Source: Mycobacteroides franklinii (GTDB taxonomy: Bacteria; Actinomycetota; Actinomycetes; Mycobacteriales; Mycobacteriaceae). Taken from it: a DNA stretch of 64,000 bases. This document shows positions 36,201-44,312 of the stretch, one piece after another. Made by a program: the position numbers and the translations under genes. The DNA lies in the NCBI RefSeq assembly GCF_002013895.1, contig NZ_MAFQ01000013.1, positions 87,548 to 151,547 of the forward strand. The letters are read 5' to 3'. Numbering within the stretch: position 1 is the stretch's first letter; every line of letters begins with the position of its first letter. Under the pieces are notes generated by a model that searched no databases, had not been told where the DNA came from, and saw only the letters and a program-made list of their open reading frames with translations.

Positions 36201-36608
36201 TTCGACCGCCTTGCGCGGTGCGACGGTCGCGACGTTATCGCGGAAGGCGACAACTACCAGATCCGAGGTCGCGCGGACGAACAAGGCGTGCCGGCTTGCC
36301 TCGAAACCGCCGTCGGGGCTGGTGGACAGCACCACTCCGCCGCTCGCGGGCAGGGTCGCGATGGCGGTGCACGGAATGTGTGCCTCGAAAGACAGCGGTG
36401 CGCCCGATACCAACGGTGCCGTGATGCTGGCGATGTTCCCGTCGGCAGTGGCCCCCTGGGGCCAGTTGATGTCGACGGTGGACTGACGGACCGGCAGCAG
36501 GGGGACGAGCACGCACAACAGCACACCGACGGTGGCCGCAGCCAAAGAAATCAGACGTGCCCGCTGGGCTGTACCTGCTGTCGCGGACTTTGAAAGCGGC
36601 GAAGGCAC
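33291..36608 (-). CDS. embA: Arabinosyltransferase EmbA
   Basis: A 1105-residue GT-C enzyme, partner of EmbB in the arabinogalactan arabinan complex. EmbA-type features include NWPQGATADGNI near the N-terminus, the loop TSDDGNILVEAR, and WLPFNNGLRPEPI. The C-terminal region is an extracytoplasmic sugar-binding domain. I prefer GTG 36608: TACCAT lies exactly seven bases upstream and the length approaches the 1094 residues of M. tuberculosis EmbA. GTG 36641 would add 11 residues and has no upstream signal. Unlike in M. tuberculosis, the gene does not follow embC directly: a 1.7-kb block separates them, and embA-embB seem to use their own promoter. Confidence 0.95.
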   Translation of the reverse strand: MPSPLSKSATAGTAQRARLISLAAATVGVLLCVLVPLLPVRQSTVDINWPQGATADGNIASITAPLVSGAPLSFEAHIPCTAIATLPASGGVVLSTSPDGGFEASRHALFVRATSDLVVVAFRDNVATVAPRKAVESGGCTSLDIWANAGGVGANFAGLPNAHGTLAIENKPLITGLFTDLKVPAAGDIQSRPTAHVVVDTRFISSPTALKLVAMVLGIAAVAIAIAALAVLERGGRTHPLRTFSNVLRPRDRATLLTNGIADIGVVGTLLLWHVIGAITSDDGNILVEARVAHQAGYVTEYYRYFGATASPFDWYATLLSWLTQVSTVGVWMRLPATLAGIGTWYILRKKMLPRLGEQLAASRTAVWTAALVFLTAWLPFNNGLRPEPIIVFGTVLTWTLVERSIATRRLSPAALAIIVALLSATVAPQGLIALGPLLAGGRAIARIVAMRRLRYGRFAPIAVLAASVAGVFAFTFRDQTLATVAESARIKYVVGPTIAWYQEFLRYYFLTVESNVDGSLTRRIAVFILLLCLFGTLAVLLRRGVLPGLASGPVWRLLGSTAIGLLLLTFTPTKWAIQFGIFAGLSGALGAVAAFTFARVGLHSRRNLALYVTALLFILAWATSGINGWFYVGNYGVPWFDKQPVIASHPVTTMFLALSIITALIAGWLHFRLDYAGHTEVENTRRNRLLASTPLMVVAAIMVILEVTSMAKAVYARSDTYTTGKANLLALTGSDPCAMARDVLVEPDANEGLLQPVPGQQAGKYGPLGGVDPVAFTPDGVRSGMTSLPVIGKPGLVNSDASPNAPIMEVSDAAGTTGGAGPTGINGSSALLPFGLDPARTPVMGSYGENTIAAHLKSSWYELPPPSPDRPLVVMSAAGAIWSYQQDGTFSPEINYGQQLKLEWGVRDPQSPGGFKALRQDYPIDIGPQTVWRNLRFPMKTAPPGANVVRIIADDPNLSSDQWLAFTPPRVPALKTAQDLLGSDTPVLLDMAVAQNFPCQRPFSERLGVAELPKFRVMPEHKQVATSSNMWMSAEDGGPFMFTTALLRTSSVPTYLRNDWYRDWGSIEKYEPIVAPNLAPTAQLTEGTVVVNGWTRKGPIRALP

Positions 36609-36615
36609 GAGGGCG

Positions 36616-36621
36616 ATGGTA
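36616..36621 (-). promoter_or_regulatory. -10 hexamer TACCAT, leaderless promoter of embA-embB
   Basis: TACCAT on the minus strand stands seven bases before GTG 36608. It would give embAB a promoter independent of embC, needed because an opposite-strand gene intervenes. The GATAC box array starts about 65 bases upstream of it. Confidence 0.45.
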
Positions 36622-36686
36622 TGTGACGAAGCTTCACGCACCGGAACGCAGCGCGCTCGTTTGGCCGGATTGAGACCTCAAAGTCC

Positions 36687-36776
36687 GATACCCATGGATA
36701 CCTTCGTGAAAGTATCGAAAAGTATCGGCGATGTCGGCGTTGCCTGATACCTATTGATACAGCGCGGAAAAGTATC
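36687..36776. promoter_or_regulatory. Seven GATAC/GTATC boxes in 10-bp pairs between embA and the ATPase gene
   Basis: GATAC at 36687 and 36697, GTATC at 36712 and 36722, GATAC at 36746 and 36756, and GTATC at 36772. Each of the three pairs is spaced exactly 10 bp (one helix turn), and pair orientation alternates, so pairs face each other as inverted repeats, for example GGATACCTT against AAAGTATCG. The array fills most of the region between the divergent embA and ATPase starts and could control both. Confidence 0.7.
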
Positions 36777-36791
36777 AAGTGAGGATTCGGT

Positions 36792-37958
36792 ATGCAGCCC
36801 AGCCCGTACACGCCCGGCCAGGTGGCACGTGAAGTAGTCGGTCGCGCCGAACAGCTCGCCGAGATCGGTGAGCGACTGATGTACATGGCGGAGCTCGGCC
36901 GGCTGATCGGTCGCATCCGCGTCGACACCGGGCCGCGGGGTGTGGGAAAAACCTCACTACTGCGCGAGGTCCAGCGTGAGGCCGAGGCGCGTGGCGTGGT
37001 GACGGTGTGGGTTACCGCGGGTGGGGACGAGCCGCTCGCGGCGGCGATCGCCACCCAGATCCGCGTACGCACCGCGGGGTGGAAGAAGAAGTCACGGGGA
37101 CGCCTGCTGCGCGCCATCGATCAGGTCAGTATCACCGCGGGCGTGCCGGGCGTGGCTCAGCTCGGTGCGACGGTCAAACCGTCTCAGAGTGCGGCGCCCG
37201 CGGTGTCGGAGCCCTCGTTCAAGGAACTGATCGTCGAGACCGTCACGGCGGCGCGCGACGAGGGGCACCGTGGTCTGGTGCTGTTGATCGACGAAGTCCA
37301 GGACGCCGACCGGCAGGGATTGCGCACGCTGGCCGTCACCTGGCAGGACCTGCAGGCCGAAGCCGACGCGTTACCCGCCGGAGTGTTCGCGGCAGGACTG
37401 CCGCAGACGCCGGAGATCATCAGTGCCGCCGCCACATTCAGTGAGCGGTTCGCGTACCGCACGTTGCACCGGCTGGGTCCCGACGCGTCCCGGGTGGCGC
37501 TGGTCAAACCGGCCGGCCAGGTCGGAGTCCACTGGGCCCAGGATGCGCTCGAGGCCGTCATCGCGCAGACCAACGGGTATCCCCACACGCTGCAGCTATA
37601 CGCCGACGCCGCATGGGCGCGCGCCGGCTATCCGGACCCGGGTGGCCAGATTCGGATAGCCGATGTCGAGCATGCCTCCCGCCAGGTCACCGCGGACATG
37701 GACGCGCTTTTTCGTGCGCGCTGGAACAACGCGACCCCGGTGCAGCGGCGATTCATGTCGGCGATGGCGCGGGCGCTGACCGATGACCGGGTGGCGAGCC
37801 GGTCCGATATCGCCGCCGTCATGGGCCGCGATTCACGGGCGATCAGTGCCGCCCGCGCCGGCCTCATCGACAAGGGATTCATCGCCGTCGCCGGTCATGG
37901 TCTGCTGGAGTTCACCATTCCCGGATTCGCGGAATTCGTTGGGCTACAGGAGGACTAG
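36792..37958 (+). CDS. AAA-type ATPase with C-terminal winged-helix-like region, inserted between embC and embA
   Basis: A 388-residue P-loop protein. Walker A is GPRGVGKTS (Lys53) and Walker B is LVLLIDEVQDAD (about 155-166). The lead-in segment VGRAEQLAEIGERL resembles the start of AAA_16/STAND-type ATPases and of Orc/Cdc6-like proteins. From about residue 320 a winged-helix-like region follows (SRSDIAAVMGRDSRAIS, then GLIDKGFIAV), so DNA binding is plausible. GAGGA lies six bases before the ATG. It is on the strand opposite to the emb genes. The array of GATAC boxes immediately upstream suggests autoregulation, which is inference. I cannot name a partner gene, and none adjoins it except the small secreted protein. 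Confidence 0.8.
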   Translation: MQPSPYTPGQVAREVVGRAEQLAEIGERLMYMAELGRLIGRIRVDTGPRGVGKTSLLREVQREAEARGVVTVWVTAGGDEPLAAAIATQIRVRTAGWKKKSRGRLLRAIDQVSITAGVPGVAQLGATVKPSQSAAPAVSEPSFKELIVETVTAARDEGHRGLVLLIDEVQDADRQGLRTLAVTWQDLQAEADALPAGVFAAGLPQTPEIISAAATFSERFAYRTLHRLGPDASRVALVKPAGQVGVHWAQDALEAVIAQTNGYPHTLQLYADAAWARAGYPDPGGQIRIADVEHASRQVTADMDALFRARWNNATPVQRRFMSAMARALTDDRVASRSDIAAVMGRDSRAISAARAGLIDKGFIAVAGHGLLEFTIPGFAEFVGLQED

Positions 37959-37963
37959 CCACT

Positions 37964-38028
37964 CCGCCGACACGCCGTGTTCTGCGTTTCACACCTGGGA
38001 AATGCGTCAGAAACCGTAGTCTCGGCGG
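37964..38028. terminator. Imperfect hairpin between the ATPase gene and the small secreted gene
   Basis: CCGCCGA and TCGGCGG close a structure whose interior has further imperfect pairing (TTCTG...CAGAA). It lies between two convergent stop codons, so a bidirectional terminator is possible. Confidence 0.35.
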
Positions 38029-38032
38029 CTGG

Positions 38033-38215
38033 TCAGTCGTTGTGCGGAGACTTCTCACGGATCGCTCCGGAGCGTTCGCACTTCGGATCGATCTTGACCG
38101 GGTGATGCGGACAGGGCTCGTCGTCCGGTGGCTTCGCGTGGCTGGCGAACCCTGGCACCAGGCATGACGCCAGGGATGCAGTCACCAGGAATTGCCAGGC
38201 GATGTGTCGCAGCAT
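38033..38215 (-). CDS. Small secreted cysteine-containing protein
   Basis: Sixty residues from ATG 38215, chosen because GAGGAAGG lies about eight bases upstream; the longer frame from 38257 has no such signal. A typical signal peptide (MLRHIAWQFLVTASLASC, then LVPGFASHA) leaves a mature part of about 36 charged residues with two cysteines in PCPHHPVKIDPKC, possibly a disulfide or metal site. No family is recognised. It lies between embC and the ATPase gene, on the emb strand, about 65 bases beyond the embC stop and hairpin. Confidence 0.6.
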   Translation of the reverse strand: MLRHIAWQFLVTASLASCLVPGFASHAKPPDDEPCPHHPVKIDPKCERSGAIREKSPHND

Positions 38216-38282
38216 GGGCCGCACCTTCCTCTGGGATGTCTTTACTGACAACCCCATTGAAGTCGGCGGTCGCGCTACGAGC

Positions 38283-38311
38283 TTCCGATAAAATGCCAGC
38301 TTTTATCGGAA
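38283..38311 (-). terminator. 11-bp perfect inverted repeat downstream of embC
   Basis: TTCCGATAAAA and TTTTATCGGAA flank a seven-base loop about 26 bases past the embC stop. It is a plausible embC terminator; it also lies just upstream of the small secreted gene, where it could be an operator. Confidence 0.55.
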
Positions 38312-38336
38312 ATCGGCCAGCCACCTATGGCGGGTG

Positions 38337-41300
38337 CTAACGGCTCTTGCGCAGCGGTCCGGGTGTCCAGAGCCCGCTGTGTATGGCAGTGCCGAGCTGC
38401 AGCTGTGCCTCGGTGGCGTTCTTGTAGTACGGCGTGAACCGTTGCAGCGCACCCCAATCGCGGAACCAGTCGTTCTGCAGATAGGTCGGCACCGGAGTGG
38501 CTTTCAGCAGCAGTTCGGTGATGCCCAGCGGTCCGCCGCCGAGATAGTCCATCACCGGTGAGTTGGCTTCCGCGCCGAAGCGATCGGGCAGGATGCGCCA
38601 CTTCGGAATCTCGATGACACCGTTCTTGTGGTCGAACGGTCGCTGGCACGGGAAAGCAAGGCCTACAAGCCAATCCAGAAATACCGGATCGGAGCCGACG
38701 ACCGACTGCAGCGGGCGCAGCGACGGGACCCGGGGCGGGGTGACCGCGACCCAGTGCTGTGGGGCCAGGTCGTCGTCGGTGACCAGCAGTCGAATACGAG
38801 TGGCCTGAGTGGGGATGGCATCGCGGGACATCCGCAGGTTCCGCCAGGCCGGGGATGGCCCCAGGTCGGCAAATGAGATGGCGCCCAGTACCTTTCCGTC
38901 CTCGGCGGCGAACTGCACCTGCAGCTCGACGGGGTCGAACCGGCCTGCGGCCGCCAGCACTACCAGTGGCTTGGTGGCGTCCTTGGGGGGCAGCCGGTAC
39001 CACGCCGACTGCAACCGGGCCGAGCGTTGCGGGCCAATCTGGTAACTGCCCATGACGGGCGTGGTCTCGGGCTTCAGGTCGAAGGGCAGCCGCGCCCGCG
39101 AGCCGTTGACGCCGGCGGCGACGGTGGTGCCGCCCTCGGTGTCCTGACTGCCGTTGGCGTTGCCGCTCTTGTCACGCTCGACGAAGCTGTTGGAGGCCTG
39201 GGGGTTGTTCTCCTCATCGGCCGACACATCCGACGGAATTCCGTTGGGATCGAACATGATGTTGGTATCGGCGGCCAGTGCCTGCCCGATCGGGGCGTCG
39301 ATCGGCTGCAGCATCCCGGCGTTGGGGTCTTCTTCGACCAACACATCGTTGGCCAGCCCACAGCCGTTGCCGCGCAACGCGTCGAAGTTGGAACGTCCGA
39401 CCGACCAGGCCGGGTACTGGTTGATCATGCCTGCGGTGAGGGAGAAGATCGACCAAATCACCACGATCCAGGTGCCGACGGCCAGCGGCGATTCGGCGAT
39501 ACGCGCCAGCACCGGATGTACGGGTGTGCGGCCGGGATGGTCGCGGCCGGTGAAATGCATCCACGCCGCGAGCAGAATGGCAAGCACCGAGAGTCCAAAG
39601 AACACGGTGCTGATGCCGAAGTGCCACTGTGGGAACGAATTTGACCACGGCACGCCGAAATTGGAGACGTACCACCAGCCGTTCACGCTGGAGAACGACA
39701 GCGACAGGACGAACAGCACGATCGCGGCATACAGCGTTCGGTTGCGCGGGGAGCGCATTGCCGCGGCGGTCACGGCCACCGCGGCCAGCGCGCCGAGTGA
39801 GCCGGCGAGGCCGGCGAACACGCCGAAGTGGTGGGTCCACTTGGTGGGGGTGAACATGATCGCGACGAACGAGATCAGGGTGATGCCGATGATCCGTCGG
39901 CTGGGGCCGCCGGCGGTGCCGGGGATCTTGTTCTTGCGCAACGTCATTGCCACGGCCACGCCGAGCGCGATGATCAGGGCCAGCACCGGGAATCGGCGCG
40001 AGATGGCGCCGTCGGTGGTGGGCAGCAGCAGCCGTTCGTACCTGACGTGTTCCTCGAACCAGTTGAGCGATGGCCCGACGGCAGACTTGAGTGCGTTGGC
40101 CTGGATCTCCCCGACGAGGGTTTGATCGCGGAAGATCACCACCAACGTGACCAGCCCGGCCGCCAGGATCGGTGCCAGCAGCGCGGCGTAGCCGAAACGT
40201 TTCGCGCGCTTGGAGACGATGGTGCGTAGCGGCCCGATCGCGACCAGCAGCGCGCCGATCGACGCGATACCCGTCGGTCCGGAGAACAAGGTGAGCGCAC
40301 CGACAATGCAGGCGACGGCGGCCGGCAGCAGCCGGTTGGTGGCGATCGACCGTTCGACCGAGCACCAGGTCAGCAGGATGCCCAGGGCGATGATCGGTTC
40401 GGGCCGCAGGCCGTTGTTGAACGGCAGCCAGAAGGCCAGGAACATCGCCGCGGCGGTCCACGGCACCACCAGATTGGTGCGGGCGGCGTGGCCCAGCCGG
40501 GGAATCACCTCGCGGCTGATGACCGCCCAGCACAGCAGGCCCATGGCCAGGGTGGGCAGCCGCATCCAGACACTGGCGGTGCTGACATGAGCCCAGATGG
40601 TCAGCAGGTCGTAGTACCAGCCGAACGGCGACTCGGGGGTGCCGAACCAGCGGTAGTAATTAGCCATGTAGCCCGAGTGCTCCGCGACACGGGCCATGGT
40701 GAGGATATAGCCGTCATCGGAGGTGTTGGCGCCGACGAAATGCCACCACACCAGCACCACTCCGACGAGTGCATCGAGCGGGCGCGGTTTCCACCAGCCC
40801 TCGGGCATGAAGCGTTTGTGTCTGCGCCCGTCGGCCGCGTCGAGGGTATGTAGGGCGACCAGCGAGATGGCGGTCAGCAGAACACCGAGGATCATCGCGA
40901 TGAACTTGAGGGCGGTGGGGGAGCTGCTGTAGCGGGTGTCAACGGTGGCCGAGAGCTTCAGGCCCGCGGGAGCGGGGCCGGACAGGTCCGTGAAGATGCC
41001 GACGATCTGCGGCCGGAAGTCATACCCGCCGCGTTCCCCGGCGCGTGGCTGTCCGGGCCTGGCGTCCTTGGGTCCTTGAGTCAGGCCGACGAACGTGCCG
41101 GTCACCTTGTCCGAGTGCGCGGTGACTTCGAGGCGCTGGCAGTTGGGGCCGAGAACTTCGGAGAGGGGCGCGGAGACCACCGGCACATTGCGCACGATCA
41201 CCACGAGGTCGCCGCCGATGCGCTGGATCAGCATGCCGCGGTCTACCGCGTTCGGGGCCTGCTTGGGCACGGTGGACAGCAGCACGTTGTTGTGACCGTC

Positions 41301-41561
41301 GAGGCCCTTGGCGGCCGAGCACGGCACCGTGATGGTGAGGTCGGTGGGGACGTATCCGATAAGGGGGGCATCGACGCTGGCGAGTGTGTCGTTCTGCGGC
41401 CAGTTCAGCTGCGCGGTGTCCTGCCGGACCGGCAGCAGCGGAGTGGCGATGGCTAGTAGCGCGCCGAGAAATCCGGTGACGATAGCGATCAGTCGGGCCC
41501 TGCGGTAATCGCCGTCGCCTTCGCTGGCGACCTCTGGCGTCGCACGTTCCTGAACCGTCAC
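38337..41561 (-). CDS. embC: Arabinosyltransferase EmbC
   Basis: A 1074-residue GT-C enzyme that extends the arabinan of lipoarabinomannan. EmbC-type signatures are the loop NTSDDGYILTMAR, LLTIWAHVSTASVWMRLP, and the C-terminal carbohydrate-binding domain with LDWLVGLAFPCQRP. The ethambutol loop keeps Ile-Leu at the positions that are Gln-Met in EmbB. The GTG start has no Shine-Dalgarno but TAACAT lies eight bases upstream, so a separate leaderless promoter inside the operon is likely. It is 48 bases from aftA. Length compares with 1094 in M. tuberculosis. Confidence 0.96.
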   Translation of the reverse strand: MTVQERATPEVASEGDGDYRRARLIAIVTGFLGALLAIATPLLPVRQDTAQLNWPQNDTLASVDAPLIGYVPTDLTITVPCSAAKGLDGHNNVLLSTVPKQAPNAVDRGMLIQRIGGDLVVIVRNVPVVSAPLSEVLGPNCQRLEVTAHSDKVTGTFVGLTQGPKDARPGQPRAGERGGYDFRPQIVGIFTDLSGPAPAGLKLSATVDTRYSSSPTALKFIAMILGVLLTAISLVALHTLDAADGRRHKRFMPEGWWKPRPLDALVGVVLVWWHFVGANTSDDGYILTMARVAEHSGYMANYYRWFGTPESPFGWYYDLLTIWAHVSTASVWMRLPTLAMGLLCWAVISREVIPRLGHAARTNLVVPWTAAAMFLAFWLPFNNGLRPEPIIALGILLTWCSVERSIATNRLLPAAVACIVGALTLFSGPTGIASIGALLVAIGPLRTIVSKRAKRFGYAALLAPILAAGLVTLVVIFRDQTLVGEIQANALKSAVGPSLNWFEEHVRYERLLLPTTDGAISRRFPVLALIIALGVAVAMTLRKNKIPGTAGGPSRRIIGITLISFVAIMFTPTKWTHHFGVFAGLAGSLGALAAVAVTAAAMRSPRNRTLYAAIVLFVLSLSFSSVNGWWYVSNFGVPWSNSFPQWHFGISTVFFGLSVLAILLAAWMHFTGRDHPGRTPVHPVLARIAESPLAVGTWIVVIWSIFSLTAGMINQYPAWSVGRSNFDALRGNGCGLANDVLVEEDPNAGMLQPIDAPIGQALAADTNIMFDPNGIPSDVSADEENNPQASNSFVERDKSGNANGSQDTEGGTTVAAGVNGSRARLPFDLKPETTPVMGSYQIGPQRSARLQSAWYRLPPKDATKPLVVLAAAGRFDPVELQVQFAAEDGKVLGAISFADLGPSPAWRNLRMSRDAIPTQATRIRLLVTDDDLAPQHWVAVTPPRVPSLRPLQSVVGSDPVFLDWLVGLAFPCQRPFDHKNGVIEIPKWRILPDRFGAEANSPVMDYLGGGPLGITELLLKATPVPTYLQNDWFRDWGALQRFTPYYKNATEAQLQLGTAIHSGLWTPGPLRKSR

Positions 41562-41569
41562 GGAGGAAG

Positions 41570-41575
41570 ATGTTA
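41570..41575 (-). promoter_or_regulatory. -10 hexamer TAACAT before embC
   Basis: TAACAT fits TANNNT and ends eight bases before GTG 41561, in the 48-base gap between aftA and embC. Confidence 0.42.
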
Positions 41576-41609
41576 GTTGGCTCGCAAAAAGCCCCTTGCG
41601 CGAAGAGCG

Positions 41610-43502
41610 CTAAGCGTGCGCGGGGACCCGCACAACCAACACGAAGGGCCCGATGGTGCGGACGGTGAACCGCGGGTCAGCGAACAGTTGCTTGTTCAGG
41701 GTGACGGTGTAGCGCTTCACGTTCGGCTGGTTGGGGTAGACGTCCTTGGCGAGCCGCAGGGAGTAGTTGTCGCCGGATTGGCGCAGCAATAGGACGGTGG
41801 GCGCCCGCCACGGCAGGGCGTCGAGTGCACGGATCATCTCGTCGGCGGTATGCAGGTCTTCCCAGCTCTTGATCGCGGCCGCGCGCTTGTCGAACTGTGC
41901 CAGCGGGTTGGCGTAGTGCGGGGTGAGTCCCTGGAAGCCGTAGTACGGGTAGAAGGCCAGGAAGCTGTAGTCGGCGGTCAGCACCACGGTCTCATCGCGC
42001 GGCTTGCCGGTGATCTCGGTGATCGCCTTGTCGATGGCGCCGTAGTGACTTTCCGGGCCGGGCGGGCGGCGGTCGGCGCGCTGCCCGGCGCCGTCGGTAT
42101 CGGCGTAGGCGATCACGATGTCGGAGCGCAGCACATTGGGAATGTCCTGGCTGAAGGCCAGCGCACCGGCCAGGCCGATGACCGTGGCCACGATCGTGGC
42201 GTGCTTGCTGCGTTGGGCCGCCCAGGCGGCGACCTCGATGAACGCGAACACACCCGCGGCGGCGAGCAGCACCGTGAGGGTGGGCACCAGCCGGAACGAC
42301 AGCAGGGTGGTCTTGGCGAGGGTGGCCAGCATGGAGAGCAGCGACCACAGATATACGGATCCCACACCGATGGCGAGCGCACCGGCGCGCACCGAGCTGC
42401 GCGCACGTGCCACCAGCCACACCGTGCCGATCAGGCACAGGCCACCCAGCATGGTGGGTTGCAGCATCGGGAAGGACAGTTCGGCACCGTCATTGGGCAG
42501 GTAGTGCTGTGCGGACGCCGCCTTCTCCAAGGAGGCATGGGAGACGGCGATCAGGTAGGGGCCCCAGAACACCAGGGCCACGGCGATCGCGATACCCGCG
42601 ATGGCGAGCCAGCGCAGCAGCGGCTCCTTGATGGCGGGCCACCAGCCGTCCCGCCGGACGCGACTGATCGCCACCACCGTGGCGGCGATGGTGATGGCCA
42701 GCGCACCGAACGCGGTGAGCAGCGTGTAGAACAATGCCGCGAATCCCAGGAAGACACCCGTCCCGGCGATGGCCGCCCAGCCGGCGCCACGATCCGCGCG
42801 CAGCGCGCTGTAACCCAGCACCAGTACGGGCGGTAGCAGCACCGTGACGATTGCGCCGTACGGCTCGGTGGAGGCGTAGGCGAGCGTGACAGCGGCGGTG
42901 GCAGTGCTCACGATGAGCGCGTGCTCGAAGCGAATCATCTTGTTCCACAGGATGAATGCCGCGCAGACCGCGATGGCCAGGGAGGTGATGGCCCACGGTT
43001 TGTACATCTCCCACCCGGTGGTTCCGGTGAGCGCCGCGAGGCGCCCGCCGATCCAGAACCAGCCGGCCGGATAGAACGGCGGCATGTCCGGGTAGGTCAT
43101 ATCGTGCAGCGTGGGGGAGTCGGCGAACCGCGTCAGATACTCGGTGCGGAACTGTTGATCCACCGAAATCCCGAACAGATAGAGCTTGGTGGCCCCCAGC
43201 GGCATACCGATGGTCACCACGGTGAATACCGAGAGAAACAGCAGGGAAAGCATTTTCGCGATGAGCTGGCGGCCGCGACGCCACAGAACCCCGGCCAGCA
43301 CCAACCCGGCAATCGCGCCGAATTGGCCGACCGTGGTCAGCGCGTGCAGCTGATTGGACGACCCGAAGGCGGGCCACTGGACCCGCGCTATCGCCACGAG
43401 CGCGATGACGCTCACCGCGGCGGCCGTGACGACAGCGAGCGTCAGGTCCTTGGTGGTGTCCAGTACGTGCCGACGCGACTCCGATGTCATCTGGGCTGTC
43501 AT
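41610..43502 (-). CDS. aftA: Galactan 5-O-arabinofuranosyltransferase AftA
   Basis: A 630-residue GT-C membrane enzyme that attaches the first arabinofuranose to the galactan chain, priming EmbA/B. About eleven hydrophobic segments precede a C-terminal extracytoplasmic domain from about residue 470. The loop DMTYPDMPPFYPAGWFW with acidic residues and the C-terminal TLNKQLFADPRF are AftA-like. The ATG at 43502 is ten bases from the dprE2 stop; a second in-frame ATG four codons on is possible. It belongs to the gtrA-like, dprE1, dprE2 transcription unit. Confidence 0.94.
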   Translation of the reverse strand: MTAQMTSESRRHVLDTTKDLTLAVVTAAAVSVIALVAIARVQWPAFGSSNQLHALTTVGQFGAIAGLVLAGVLWRRGRQLIAKMLSLLFLSVFTVVTIGMPLGATKLYLFGISVDQQFRTEYLTRFADSPTLHDMTYPDMPPFYPAGWFWIGGRLAALTGTTGWEMYKPWAITSLAIAVCAAFILWNKMIRFEHALIVSTATAAVTLAYASTEPYGAIVTVLLPPVLVLGYSALRADRGAGWAAIAGTGVFLGFAALFYTLLTAFGALAITIAATVVAISRVRRDGWWPAIKEPLLRWLAIAGIAIAVALVFWGPYLIAVSHASLEKAASAQHYLPNDGAELSFPMLQPTMLGGLCLIGTVWLVARARSSVRAGALAIGVGSVYLWSLLSMLATLAKTTLLSFRLVPTLTVLLAAAGVFAFIEVAAWAAQRSKHATIVATVIGLAGALAFSQDIPNVLRSDIVIAYADTDGAGQRADRRPPGPESHYGAIDKAITEITGKPRDETVVLTADYSFLAFYPYYGFQGLTPHYANPLAQFDKRAAAIKSWEDLHTADEMIRALDALPWRAPTVLLLRQSGDNYSLRLAKDVYPNQPNVKRYTVTLNKQLFADPRFTVRTIGPFVLVVRVPAHA

Positions 43503-43512
43503 CTCGACGTGG

Positions 43513-44292
43513 TTACACGGGCAACTTGCGGAAAATGGGGCGCGGAACGTGACGCAGCACCGACATCACGAAGCGCCACTGACCCGGTGCCCAGATCAGC
43601 TCCTTGCCTGCGGCGGCCGACCTCACCACCAGTTCGGCGATCTCTTCCTTGTCGACCGTGAACGGTGCCTCCTTGGCGCCGGTGGCCTGCCAATGCTCGA
43701 TGGTCGTGGTGGTGCGCACCTGGCCGGGACGGACGACGAGCACGCGAACTCCGAACTCGCGCAACGCCTCTCCGAGGCCGAGGTAGAACCCGTCGAGACC
43801 GGCCTTGGTGGAGCCGTAGACGAAGTTGGACCGGCGCACCCGCTCGCCGGCGACCGAGGACATCGCGATGACCTGGCCGAAGCCCTGGGCCTTCATCTTC
43901 TGGCCGATCAGCACACCGACGGAGACGGCGGCGGTGTAGTTGACCTGCGCGCTCAGTACCGCCTTGGCCTGGTCCTGCCACAGTTCCTCGGCATCCCCGA
44001 GAATGCCGAAGGCAACGATGGCGACATCCACATCGCCCTGCGCCCAAGCGGATTCGATGAGCGCGGGGTGGCTTTTCGTGTCGACGGCGTCGAAGTCCAA
44101 GTACTCGACGGACTTGGCTCCGGCGGCCTTGATCTGCTCGATGGCCGCCTCGCGCTTGGGCGCGTTGGGCAGGTCGGCCAGGATGACGCGCGCCTTGGCG
44201 TTCCTGAGGTAGCGCTCGACGATGGCTAGGCCGATCTCCGAGGTGCCGCCGAGCAGCAGGATGGTCTGGGGGTTACCCGTGGCGTCAATCAT
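43513..44292 (-). CDS. dprE2: Decaprenylphosphoryl-2-keto-ribose reductase DprE2
   Basis: A 259-residue SDR. The cofactor motif LLGGTSEIGLA is near the N-terminus and the catalytic Ser and YxxxK segment are in SSVAGERVRRSNFVYGSTKAG. It reduces the 2-keto intermediate made by DprE1 with NADH, giving decaprenylphosphoryl-arabinose. ATG 44292 is supported by AAGGAAG six bases upstream; the open frame continues 33 codons further up without support. The start is 20 bases from the dprE1 stop, and the pair works as one epimerase. Confidence 0.95.
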   Translation of the reverse strand: MIDATGNPQTILLLGGTSEIGLAIVERYLRNAKARVILADLPNAPKREAAIEQIKAAGAKSVEYLDFDAVDTKSHPALIESAWAQGDVDVAIVAFGILGDAEELWQDQAKAVLSAQVNYTAAVSVGVLIGQKMKAQGFGQVIAMSSVAGERVRRSNFVYGSTKAGLDGFYLGLGEALREFGVRVLVVRPGQVRTTTTIEHWQATGAKEAPFTVDKEEIAELVVRSAAAGKELIWAPGQWRFVMSVLRHVPRPIFRKLPV

Positions 44293-44312
44293 GTTGTCTT
44301 CCTTGTGAATTC

